This document shows, one piece after another, positions 6,142-13,968 of a stretch of DNA of 19,512 nucleotides. The translations under genes were made by a program, and so were the position numbers. Origin of the DNA: JBFJVZ01 sp041623895 (GTDB lineage: Bacteria; Planctomycetota; Planctomycetia; Pirellulales; Pirellulaceae); the NCBI GenBank assembly GCA_041623895.1, contig JBFJVZ010000097.1:1-19512 (forward strand), in the 5' to 3' direction. A model generated the notes under the pieces. It saw only the letters and a list, made by a program, of their open reading frames with translations, was not told where the DNA came from and searched no databases. Each line of letters begins with the position of its first letter. Position 1 is the first letter of the stretch.

Positions 6142-8160
6142 TTAATTCTTTTCCCTGTAAGGCATCAAAATGTCCCCCGGGATAATGTCGCTTAACTCCG
6201 ACCAGCCTTCGTCGGCGACCTTGGCGCCGAGTGCGGTGATTTGCCTGAAGTCAGCGTCGGACGCCGCATCGCCGGTGATCCGCCGTCGCAGTTCTCGGCA
6301 CACCGTGTCAGCCGCCGCACGTGTCGTCTCGCAATCACAATTGGCCGCATACAGACTGGTCACCAAGATCACGACGGCGTCCTGCAGCGTTGATGAGAGT
6401 GCCGACATGCGGCACTGACGATCTGCAAGTTTCAATTGGAACTTGCGCATTGTGCCACTGATCTTGAAACCGGATTTCGACAACAGTCGTTGTGCGAATC
6501 GTGTATGACCGGCCAAATCATCGCTGAGGCAATCAAACTTGCTCCACTTGGAACCTGCCAGACTTCGCTTGGCGTACCAAGTTGCGTACGCCATTGCTGG
6601 ACCACGAAGTGCCCAAACATGTGCGGGGTTGGCCAAATTCGGTTGCTTGATTCCTCTTTCATGAAGAAGACGCCCGATCGGTTCGAAGTAAATCTTGCCG
6701 TGATGTTTCACCAACGACTTGAAGAACGCCATGCCCAGCATTTCGCCTTCGCCTTCGTAGATGCAAGGCGCCAGAAACTCGTGCACATTGTCGCCGAACA
6801 AGTGGCCATGCAAGAACGATCGGCCGCCGTGAGTCTTCATGAAGAGTTCGATAGCGGCTTCTTTTTGCGCTTCGCTGCCAAAGATCTTGGCAATGATGCA
6901 TTCCATTTCACCGCGATAGCCTTGATCCAAAAGGCCGGCACACCACTGCGTCATCGCATCACAGGCAACGATCAAGCCGGCCAGTCGCCCAATCCGGCGG
7001 CGCACCAACTCTCGTTTTTCGATCGCCTGCCCGTAGGTCTCACGGTACTGAGCCCAGGGAAGCATTTCGGCGAGCATCCAGCGCATCGCTCCGGCGGCGT
7101 TGGCACACAGGGAAACGCGTCCAAGATTCAATCCGTGGTAGGCAATCGTCAGTCCGTCACCCTGCGCGGGCCGCAGCAAATTGGCCGCCGGGACACGGAA
7201 ATCTTTGAAGATCAGGCCGTTGTTATGGGTCCGCCGCAAGGCGTAAAGCCCGTAACGATTCAGATAAAACGATTCATTTTCTTCGTCCGGAAGATCCACA
7301 ATCAGCACAGACGGCACATCATCGATCTTGCAGACCAGGCCGATCGTGCGGCCAGGCAAGGCATTGGTGATGAACAGTTTTTCGCCGTTCACAACGTACT
7401 CATCACCGTCCAAAACAGCTGTCGTTTTCAGAGCCGTCAAATCACTGCCCGCCCCCGGTTCGGTCAAGGCGAACGCCGACAACCGGCGGCCGTCGGCAAG
7501 CTTCGGTAAAAATCGTTCCTTCTGTTGCTGCGATCCGAAAGCGCGGACAGGATCGACCGCGCCGATGCAGCCGTGCACCGAAGCCAAGCCGGCCACCGTC
7601 GGATCGATCGTTGCCATCTTGGTGATCATCTGCGAGAACTCGCGCATGGAAGCACCGGAACCGCCGAATTCGGTTCCCACCAGCAAGCCCCAGTACCCGG
7701 CTTTACCGAGATCGCCCAATACTTCATCAGAAATCTTGCCGTTCTCGTCGATCAACGTTCCCTGATCGCGGTGGTTGCGGACGATGTCCAGCGAGCGGTC
7801 GACAACTTCCGTGACCGCAGCGGAGGGTGTTGGTCTTTCACAGTGAAAGAGTTCCGTCGGCACGCTCGAATCCCAAACCGCGCGGTGGATCGGGCTATTG
7901 ACGGTCTTGTACTGCGCGGCGAACAAAGACTCGACCTGGTCATCGGCGGTATCGACGACGCCGGTCCGCTTCGCCTCATCGGCCGAGGCGCCTCCCAGCC
8001 GCAAAGCAACCTCGGCAAACGATTCACCGACTTGTTCGCCCGGTTTCGCTGGCCCAGCGTTGGCTGATGCGGGGGTCGACTTGGCAGCATCGGTTGATGT
8101 TGATTCGCTCACAGGCGTATGATTGACATCGGCGTTTGGCATATCAGTATCAAGACTCAT
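6142..8160 (-). CDS. Acyl-CoA dehydrogenase, 672 aa with N- and C-terminal extensions
   Basis: FAD enzyme of the first beta-oxidation step, making the trans-2-enoyl-CoA. Residues 1-60 are a Ser/Ala/Thr/Pro-rich extension of no clear function. The acyl-CoA dehydrogenase fold covers about 115-490: AFALTEPGAGSD (229-240) is the signature of the flavin/substrate region, and Glu469 in CIYEGEGEML is at the place of the catalytic base. Most relatives have EGTN there, so the following EGEM is unusual. About 180 further residues follow, as in the very-long-chain (VLCAD/ACAD9-like) group, which suggests longer acyl chains; this is inference. AAGGAG at 8168-8173, seven bases from the ATG, fixes the start. 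It lies 69 bases after the hydratase/HAD gene and is probably the fourth gene of that operon. The electron acceptor (an ETF) is not encoded here. Confidence 0.92.
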   Translation of the reverse strand: MSLDTDMPNADVNHTPVSESTSTDAAKSTPASANAGPAKPGEQVGESFAEVALRLGGASADEAKRTGVVDTADDQVESLFAAQYKTVNSPIHRAVWDSSVPTELFHCERPTPSAAVTEVVDRSLDIVRNHRDQGTLIDENGKISDEVLGDLGKAGYWGLLVGTEFGGSGASMREFSQMITKMATIDPTVAGLASVHGCIGAVDPVRAFGSQQQKERFLPKLADGRRLSAFALTEPGAGSDLTALKTTAVLDGDEYVVNGEKLFITNALPGRTIGLVCKIDDVPSVLIVDLPDEENESFYLNRYGLYALRRTHNNGLIFKDFRVPAANLLRPAQGDGLTIAYHGLNLGRVSLCANAAGAMRWMLAEMLPWAQYRETYGQAIEKRELVRRRIGRLAGLIVACDAMTQWCAGLLDQGYRGEMECIIAKIFGSEAQKEAAIELFMKTHGGRSFLHGHLFGDNVHEFLAPCIYEGEGEMLGMAFFKSLVKHHGKIYFEPIGRLLHERGIKQPNLANPAHVWALRGPAMAYATWYAKRSLAGSKWSKFDCLSDDLAGHTRFAQRLLSKSGFKISGTMRKFQLKLADRQCRMSALSSTLQDAVVILVTSLYAANCDCETTRAAADTVCRELRRRITGDAASDADFRQITALGAKVADEGWSELSDIIPGDILMPYREKN

Positions 8161-8229
8161 GACGAGACTCCTTGGTGGGAAAATTTATCGTATGGCCCGG
8201 CACTCAAGCGGGGCCGTTTGTATTGGTGC

Positions 8230-10428
8230 CTATTGATTAACGGTGCTGTCCTCATTTTCGATGGTCGGCCGCTGGCCGAAGAATGTTGCCTCCGCTTCCG
8301 CCATCTGAATCAACTTTTCTGGCGGCGAGAAACGTGGCCCGCACATCGCACTTAATCGCTTTGCATTGGACAACACTCGATGCGCGCCGATTTGATCGAC
8401 CACGTGCAACGGTCCACCGCGGTGCGGGGCAAAACCGGTGCCCAGCACCATCGCCAGGTCGATGGCCCAAGGTTGGTCGACGACGTGCTCTTCCAAGCAG
8501 CGAATCGACTCAGCCAACATCGGATAAACCAATCGCCGTTGGATCAACGTCAAACCATCCTCCGGGAATTCGTCAGCATTGTGCGGCGAAGATGCCGACG
8601 AGCCCACCGGGAGCGGTTTTCCTTTCTTGCCTTTGGAGTACTCGTAGAAACCAGCGCCGCTTTTCTTGCCCAAGCGGCCCTGTTCGACCATTTTGGCTAA
8701 TGATTCTGCGACCGGCTCCACGCCTTTGAGCACACTGCTTAGCGAGGAAGCGACGTGATGGGCCACATCGATGCCAACTTGATCCAGCAACTCCAGTGGT
8801 CCCATCGGCATGCCAAAGCGTCGAAGTTCCTTGTCCACTTTCGCGATCTCGAATCCTTCGCGAACCATCAAGACTGCTTCGCCCAAGTACGGGAACAGCA
8901 CGCGATTGACCAGGAAGCCCGGCGAATCGGCGGTCACGATCGGCGTTTTTCCCAAGGCCCGTACGAACGCCACCAGCCTGGCAATGGTTTCGTCGCTGGT
9001 TTCTTTGCCACGCACGACCTCCACCAACTCCATTCGATGAACGGGGTTGAAAAAGTGAAGCCCGCCAAAGTTTCCTTGACGCGTTGTCGCTTCGGCCATG
9101 GCGTCGACGGAAAGCGACGATGTGTTTGTCGCCAGAATTGCACCGGCCTTGACTTGCGCATCAAGTCCCTTGAAAAGTTCTTGTTTGATGTCCAGCCGCT
9201 CGACGATCGCTTCGACGATCAAATCCGCATCCAGCAGCGGACCTTCGTCGCAGGTCACGATGATGCCATCGATAACGCTGCGTCGTTTTTCCTCCGTCCA
9301 GTCTTTGCGTTTGGCCAGCTTGCTGATCAATTCTTCGATTCGCTTGCGTCCAGCGGCGCAAGCATCCGCGTTGATTTCCTTGACCACCACGTCGAAACCG
9401 CGGACGGCGGCCAATTGGGCGATTCCGGCCCCCATCTGTCCACCACCAACAACGCCTACTTTCTGTATCGGCGCTTCGTGTGCGGCGTGCAGCTGACCCG
9501 GTGACCAGGTCTTCAGGCTTCTTGCCGATTCGCGAGCGAAGAAAAGATTCAGCAGGTTGCGGCAGGTCATCGTTGGCAACAGCTTGACAAACTCTTGCCG
9601 CTCGCAAGCAAATCCGTCGACGCCGCGCTGGTACCCGTGGGCGATCGCCTTCACGGCTGCCTCCAGTGCCGGATACTGCTTCGACTTGGAAGCAATCTGT
9701 TTTTGCGTTGCACTGAAAATCAACTTGCGGCCAAACCTGGTGCCTTCCAAGATACGTTTTGCCAGGCTACGTCGCTTCTGAGGTGGCGTGATGTAACCGT
9801 TGGAACGCACCCGGTGGATGAAAGCATCAACTTCTTCTTCCCAGTCCTCGGGAGCAATCGCCCGGTCGATCAATCCCATCTTCACGGCATCGCGGGCACC
9901 GACATGATTGCCTTGCAGAATCATGCTCAGGGCATTCGTCAGGCCGACTAACTTTGGCAAACGTTGTGTGCCGCCCCAACCTGGAATCAAACCCAGTTTG
10001 ATTTCGGGCAATCCGATATTTGTCGAACTGTTGTCGCGGGCAATACGGTACTTGCAGGCCAACGCCAGTTCCAATCCGCCGCCTAAACAAGGTCCATGAA
10101 TTACGGCGATTGTTGGAATCGTCAGCCAGGCAATTCGCTGAAACAACAGCTGCCCCTCTTCGATTATCCGCAGTGCTTGATCGGCGGTATCGATCTGGGC
10201 GATGGCATTGACATCGGCACCGGCCAGAAACCCGCTTTCCTTGCCGCTTTCGATGACGGCAATCTTGGCGAACTTGCTTTCTTCCAGCTCGCTAACGATG
10301 TGTTCCAACTCGGCCATTACGGATCGGTTCAACACGTTCAGCGGCCGGCCGGGAACGTCCAACGAGATGCGGACAATGCCGCCATCGTCGATGGTGACGG
10401 TAAAGTTTTCGTATTCTTTCTGGTTCAT
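8230..10428 (-). CDS. fadJ: Bifunctional enoyl-CoA hydratase / 3-hydroxyacyl-CoA dehydrogenase
   Basis: 732 residues, close to the usual FadJ/FadB length (about 715-730). The N-terminal crotonase domain (about 5-195) has Glu120 in GPCLGGGLELA and Glu142 in LPEIKLGLIPGWGGTQ, the two hydratase glutamates. The NAD-binding dehydrogenase domain starts near 322 with VGVVGGGQMGAGIAQLA and has His458 in GLHFFNPVHRMELVEVV as the catalytic His; the C-terminal HAD domains follow from DSPGFLVNRVLFPYL (501-515). It performs steps two and three of beta-oxidation. Two ATGs compete: at 10434 (overlapping the thiolase stop as ATGA, but only two bases from AGGAG) and at 10428 (eight bases from AGGAG); I chose the latter. 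It partners with the thiolase encoded immediately upstream. I use the name fadJ for its architecture, not for a proven orthology. Confidence 0.93.
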   Translation of the reverse strand: MNQKEYENFTVTIDDGGIVRISLDVPGRPLNVLNRSVMAELEHIVSELEESKFAKIAVIESGKESGFLAGADVNAIAQIDTADQALRIIEEGQLLFQRIAWLTIPTIAVIHGPCLGGGLELALACKYRIARDNSSTNIGLPEIKLGLIPGWGGTQRLPKLVGLTNALSMILQGNHVGARDAVKMGLIDRAIAPEDWEEEVDAFIHRVRSNGYITPPQKRRSLAKRILEGTRFGRKLIFSATQKQIASKSKQYPALEAAVKAIAHGYQRGVDGFACERQEFVKLLPTMTCRNLLNLFFARESARSLKTWSPGQLHAAHEAPIQKVGVVGGGQMGAGIAQLAAVRGFDVVVKEINADACAAGRKRIEELISKLAKRKDWTEEKRRSVIDGIIVTCDEGPLLDADLIVEAIVERLDIKQELFKGLDAQVKAGAILATNTSSLSVDAMAEATTRQGNFGGLHFFNPVHRMELVEVVRGKETSDETIARLVAFVRALGKTPIVTADSPGFLVNRVLFPYLGEAVLMVREGFEIAKVDKELRRFGMPMGPLELLDQVGIDVAHHVASSLSSVLKGVEPVAESLAKMVEQGRLGKKSGAGFYEYSKGKKGKPLPVGSSASSPHNADEFPEDGLTLIQRRLVYPMLAESIRCLEEHVVDQPWAIDLAMVLGTGFAPHRGGPLHVVDQIGAHRVLSNAKRLSAMCGPRFSPPEKLIQMAEAEATFFGQRPTIENEDSTVNQ

Positions 10429-10430
10429 CT

Positions 10431-11723
10431 TCATGACTCCTGTTCTGTTTCCACGGCCACTGCAAAGCCTTGCCCGCCGCCAACACATAACGTCGCCAAG
10501 CCGCGACGACCGCCGGTAGCACGCAACGCGCGCAACAAAGTCAAAATCAAACGGGTCCCCGTCGTGCCAACAGGATGTCCCAGCGCTATCGCGCCTCCAT
10601 GAACATTCAGCCGATCAGCCGGGAATTCACCCAGCGCAGCTGACAGCCCAAGTTCTGTTTCGCCGAAATCCTTGGACTCGGCGGCTCGCTGGCAGGCGAT
10701 CACCTGCGCCGCAAACGCCTCATTGATCTCGATCAAATCAAAATCACTCAACTTCATACCCGACTGTTTCAGCAATTTGCTGGTGGCGTAAACAGGCCCC
10801 AGTCCCATTCTTCGCGGGTCGCAGCCGGCGATGGCGTAATGAGTGATGAAACCCAGCGGCGGTTTTTCAAAGCGTGCTAAGTCATCCTTTCCGGTCAGCA
10901 CCACTGCGGCACTGCCGTCGGTGATCGGGCAACTATTGCCGGCTGTCACCGTTCCGGAAGCATCGAAAATTGGCCGCAACTTGGCCAACTGCTGCATCGA
11001 CTGACCGGTGCGGGGACCGTTGTCCTTGTCGATGGTCTTGCCATCGGCTTCGATCGCGGCGATCTCTCCGGACAAGAAACAAGTTTCCTGCGCGGCCAAC
11101 GCCTTTTGGTGACTGGCGAGTGCGAAGGCGTCTTGGTCTTCACGCGAGATGGAGAACTCTTTGGCTAGTATCTCAGCGGTCTGGCCCATGTTCAATCCGC
11201 AGGTCGGGTCGGTCAGTCCCAGTTCCAGCCCGATCACCGGCTTGAAATGTTTTGGCCGGAACGAGGCGAGCACCTTCAGGCGCTGTGACATCGTTTTAGA
11301 TCTTGCCAGCTTCATCCAAAGCTTCGCCGCACTGGACCGGAACAGCAGCGGCACATTCGACATCGATTCGGTTCCGCCGGCGATCACCAAAGTTGCGCGG
11401 TCCTGCTCGATCGCATGCCAGCCATTGATTACCGATTCCATTCCCGAGGCACAATTCCGGTTCACGGTGTGAGCAATTCGATCGTTGGGGATGCCGGCGT
11501 TCAAAGCGATCACGCGAGCCAGGTTTGCCGCATCGGGTTGCCCTGAAACGTTCCCCATGACGACTTCGTCGATGTCCGCTGGTGTTAAACCGCAGCGACG
11601 CAATGCGTCGACAACCGCGTGCTGGCCAAGCTGAACAGCGGACATGCTTTTCAGGTCAGTGAAGGCTTTTGCCAGCGGTGTTCTTGCACCGGCAACAACC
11701 GCGATAGGTCTCATCGTTTCCAT
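10431..11723 (-). CDS. Acetyl-CoA C-acyltransferase (thiolase), 430 aa
   Basis: Thiolase for the last beta-oxidation step, splitting 3-ketoacyl-CoA into acetyl-CoA and a shortened acyl-CoA. Catalytic residues are in place: Cys91 in TVNRNCASGMES, His383 in HGGAIALGHPVGTTG and Cys413 in LCVGGGQG; NEAFAAQ is also present. Length and architecture fit the degradative thiolases (about 390-440 aa). The ATG at 11723 shares its A with the TAA stop of the ligase gene, and AGGAG stands eight bases upstream, inside the ligase coding end. The stop at 10431-10433 touches the start of the hydratase/HAD gene. Such tight packing points to translational coupling and equal amounts of thiolase and hydratase/HAD, which in many bacteria form one complex. 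Confidence 0.93.
   Translation of the reverse strand: METMRPIAVVAGARTPLAKAFTDLKSMSAVQLGQHAVVDALRRCGLTPADIDEVVMGNVSGQPDAANLARVIALNAGIPNDRIAHTVNRNCASGMESVINGWHAIEQDRATLVIAGGTESMSNVPLLFRSSAAKLWMKLARSKTMSQRLKVLASFRPKHFKPVIGLELGLTDPTCGLNMGQTAEILAKEFSISREDQDAFALASHQKALAAQETCFLSGEIAAIEADGKTIDKDNGPRTGQSMQQLAKLRPIFDASGTVTAGNSCPITDGSAAVVLTGKDDLARFEKPPLGFITHYAIAGCDPRRMGLGPVYATSKLLKQSGMKLSDFDLIEINEAFAAQVIACQRAAESKDFGETELGLSAALGEFPADRLNVHGGAIALGHPVGTTGTRLILTLLRALRATGGRRGLATLCVGGGQGFAVAVETEQES
10437..10441 (-). promoter_or_regulatory. Ribosome-binding site that decides the fadJ start
   Basis: AGGAG within AACAGGAGTCA, inside the last codons of the thiolase gene. It is two bases from the ATG at 10434 but eight from the ATG at 10428, so it favours the second. 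The same AACAGGAGTCA stands before the thiolase start (11732-11736 core). Confidence 0.6.
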
Positions 11724-13531
11724 TACTTTGACTCCTGTTTTTGTTCAGTACCGCCCGCGCCATTGGTTGACTCACGTAAATGACGCCGAATGACCTTGCC
11801 CAGAAAGTTGCGAGGCAGATCGCCGTGACATTGTTCAAAGATCACGGGCTGCTTGTGCTTGGAGAGATGCTCGCGGCAGTGCTCTCGCAATCGATCCTCG
11901 TCCCATACCTTTCCAGATTTTAAAACGATAAATGCTTTGACAATTTCTCCGCGGCGCTCATCCGGTTCTGCGACCACGGCGGCATCCTTAACGTCTTCCG
12001 CCTCGCGTAAGGTGGCTTCCACTTCGCTGGGATAAACGTTGAATCCCGAGGTGATAATCAAGTCTTTCTTGCGGCCAACGATGCTGTAGTAGCCATCCGC
12101 ATGCCGCACCGCCAAATCACCGGTGTGCAGCCAACCGTCACGAATGGTGACTTTGGTCGCGGCAGGGTCTTTCCAATAGCCCAGCATCACCTGCGGACCT
12201 CGAATCGCCAACTCGCCGACTTCTCCTTGCGGCAGCATTTGAGTGCCCGTTTCACTGTCGAGAATTCGGCATTCTGTTTCTGGCAGTGGCAATCCGATTA
12301 CGCCGTATCGAGGTTCGGCGAACAAGTCGCCAACGTGGGTCACCGGTGAAGCTTCGGACAATCCAAAACCCTCCACGACCAAGGCCCCGCTGTGCTCTGC
12401 AAATTCGCGGCCCACCGATTCCTCCAATGAGGCGCCGCCGGAGATTACCCAGCGCAGCGAACTCATGTCGATCGGATGTGAACGCAAACGTGCATTCATG
12501 GCAACCAACATCGCGGGAACAGCGTGAAAAACTGTCGGATGCTCCTTCTCGATCAGGCGAATGACTTGTCGAGTATTGAAACGATGATGCAGCACCAGTG
12601 TCGCGCCCATCATGGCACCACCCAAAACCGTCGCCGAAACACCGTAACTGTGAAAGAACGGCAGCACACCCATCATCGTCTCGCGACCAAACGTCTTGTC
12701 GGTCCACATGTACTGCTGCCACGCATTGGCGACCATGTTTTGATGGCTGAGCGTAACGGCCTTGGGAGTGCCGGTTGTGCCGCCGGTGGGCAAGATATAC
12801 GCGGGGTCGGTGGCCGGCTTGATCGAGATCGGCTGCCAACGCGATTCGGTGGCGCGCATTTCCCTCCAGAACCATCCACTTTGATCATTCGAGGGCATCG
12901 TCCAGTGCCCCGTGCGGCGGACCCGCATCCAGAAATATCCAAGTTGCTTGTGGGCGGGAAGGTGTTCTCGAATCGACACCAACAGTGTCTTTTCCAGCCG
13001 GCAAGCTTCGCTCTCAAGCAAGTGCGAGAGCAGATCGAGACAAATCACGTAGCGGCAATCTGTTTGCTGAAGCAGCTTTTGGACTTCCTCTTCCACCATC
13101 AACGGGCTGATCGCAACGGCAACTCCACCGGCCCGCCAGATTCCGTTGGCAGCAATAATGAACTCCGGAACATTCGGCAACAGGATGCCTACTCGATCAC
13201 CGGGCTTGACCCCCAAACGCTGAAGCATCGCCGCACATTGGATGCTGTCGCGATTGAGTTGCTGATAGCTCCAGGACTGATCGCCATAACGAATCGCATC
13301 CCGATCCGGTAACTGCTCAGCGGCGTGTTGAAGTACGCCGAAAACCGGCACGCCCCGGTAATGATCCAGACCTGCGGGCATCCCGTCACTCCTGCGCTCC
13401 AAACGCTCAGCGTCCACACTGCTGTCCGTAGGCATGCGTGCGCTTTTGGAGAGTAGTTTTTCAGCGTTTTCTTCGTTTGAAGCTGATGCCCCGGCGCTTA
13501 ATTGCCCGGCAGCGTCGAACAGCTGACCCAT
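11723..13531 (-). CDS. fadD: Long-chain fatty acyl-CoA ligase (AMP-forming)
   Basis: A 602-residue ANL-superfamily ligase that activates fatty acids with ATP and CoA before beta-oxidation. Residues 1-55 are a Ser/Ala/Glu-rich extension. The ATP-binding loop is LPTGGTTGTPK (247-257), followed by EGFGLSEASP (387-396), HTGDLA (469-474), GRKKDLI in the hinge (486-492) and Lys579 in DLPRNFLGKVIRR as the adenylating lysine. All core motifs are intact. The start at 13531 is supported by GGTGGAG seven bases upstream. It is the first gene of the beta-oxidation operon and lies after a 437-base control region. Its 3' end carries the ribosome-binding site of the thiolase gene. Chain-length preference cannot be read from the sequence. 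Confidence 0.9.
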   Translation of the reverse strand: MGQLFDAAGQLSAGASASNEENAEKLLSKSARMPTDSSVDAERLERRSDGMPAGLDHYRGVPVFGVLQHAAEQLPDRDAIRYGDQSWSYQQLNRDSIQCAAMLQRLGVKPGDRVGILLPNVPEFIIAANGIWRAGGVAVAISPLMVEEEVQKLLQQTDCRYVICLDLLSHLLESEACRLEKTLLVSIREHLPAHKQLGYFWMRVRRTGHWTMPSNDQSGWFWREMRATESRWQPISIKPATDPAYILPTGGTTGTPKAVTLSHQNMVANAWQQYMWTDKTFGRETMMGVLPFFHSYGVSATVLGGAMMGATLVLHHRFNTRQVIRLIEKEHPTVFHAVPAMLVAMNARLRSHPIDMSSLRWVISGGASLEESVGREFAEHSGALVVEGFGLSEASPVTHVGDLFAEPRYGVIGLPLPETECRILDSETGTQMLPQGEVGELAIRGPQVMLGYWKDPAATKVTIRDGWLHTGDLAVRHADGYYSIVGRKKDLIITSGFNVYPSEVEATLREAEDVKDAAVVAEPDERRGEIVKAFIVLKSGKVWDEDRLREHCREHLSKHKQPVIFEQCHGDLPRNFLGKVIRRHLRESTNGAGGTEQKQESK

Positions 13532-13622
13532 CGTTGTTCTCCACCTATGCCTGGAGGAAAAACATCCCTGAACCGACGGTCTTGTGACTGAAGTAGCCCG
13601 GACCGCTTCCGTTGTTGGCCGG

Positions 13623-13727
13623 TTACTCGATCAGAATGCCGCACTCGTGCGGTGTCCAAAGAATGCCGACCGGAGGCTGTCGGCTCATCAGCCAGATGAT
13701 GCTGGAAAGGTAAAAAACGCGCGGCAT
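13623..13727 (-). CDS. Possible 34-residue leader ORF in the fad 5' region
   Basis: From an ATG at 13727 a short frame runs to TAA at 13623. It begins MPRVFYLSSIIWLM, with a hydrophobic stretch, then RQPPVG, and ends ECGILIE. It lies between the predicted fad promoter and the ligase start, in the same direction, and the hairpins at 13639-13701 are inside it. It has no Shine-Dalgarno sequence, so it may not be translated. If it is, it could be a small membrane peptide or a leader peptide. Confidence 0.25.
   Translation of the reverse strand: MPRVFYLSSIIWLMSRQPPVGILWTPHECGILIE
13639..13701. repeat. Three consecutive small inverted repeats
   Basis: In 63 bases there are CCGCAC/GTGCGG (13639-13652, two-base centre), GCCGAC/GTCGGC (13665-13684, eight-base loop) and CATCA/TGATG (13686-13701, six-base loop). 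All would lie in the 5' leader of the fad operon transcript. They could form RNA hairpins affecting elongation or stability. None matches a riboswitch I know. Confidence 0.45.
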
Positions 13728-13789
13728 GCTAAGCAAAAATGAGTGCAAGCCGAGCCAGCCAAGAAGAGCGGAAAACCGAGCCGAAATAC

Positions 13790-13837
13790 GCCCTTCCCCG
13801 CTTGCGATGAATTGTAGTTCATGTCCAGCGGGAAGGC
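13790..13837. repeat. Large dyad overlapping the fad promoter
   Basis: The outer arms GCCCTTCCCCGCT (13790-13802) and AGCGGGAAGGC (13827-13837) pair with two single-base bulges. Inside, ATGAA and TTCAT (13807-13822) form a second inverted repeat around TTGTAG. The inner repeat covers the predicted -10 box, so it may be an operator. Alternatively the whole dyad may be an imperfect terminator for xseA, though no T tract follows. Confidence 0.5.
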
Positions 13838-13839
13838 AA
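13811..13839 (-). promoter_or_regulatory. Candidate sigma-70 promoter of the fad operon
   Basis: On the reverse strand TTGCCT (13834-13839) and TACAAT (13811-13816) are separated by exactly 17 bases; four and five of six bases match the TTGACA/TATAAT consensus. Transcription would begin near 13804, leaving a leader of about 270 bases before the ligase gene. Consensus matching in a planctomycete is only suggestive. Confidence 0.4.
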
Positions 13840-13900
13840 AATTATTTCCCCTTAAAATCTCCTAAAGAGGACCTGTCTTGCTTTAATGTTTGCCATTCGC

Positions 13901-13916
13901 TGTGAAAATAGTCACA
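13901..13916. promoter_or_regulatory. Crp/Fnr-family type binding site
   Basis: TGTGA-AAATAG-TCACA is a perfect copy of the TGTGA-N6-TCACA palindrome bound by CRP. Its centre lies about 104 bases upstream of the predicted fad transcription start, close to one of the helical positions (-103.5) from which CRP can act in E. coli. The site lies about 55 bases after the xseA stop. Which regulator, if any, binds it is unknown. Confidence 0.5.
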
Positions 13917-13968
13917 AGTTGCGTAATCACGCTTCACATGATCCATCCGAGTCGAATGGACAACAGAA

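Noticed and set aside
6436..7509. Long forward frame (357 codons) opposite the acyl-CoA dehydrogenase gene
   Set aside because: It is antisense to a gene with clear family motifs, and its translation is His/Gln/Arg-rich as expected for a shadow frame.
12524..13312. Forward frame (262 codons) opposite the ligase gene
   Set aside because: A shadow of the ligase reading frame, with no motif or start signal.
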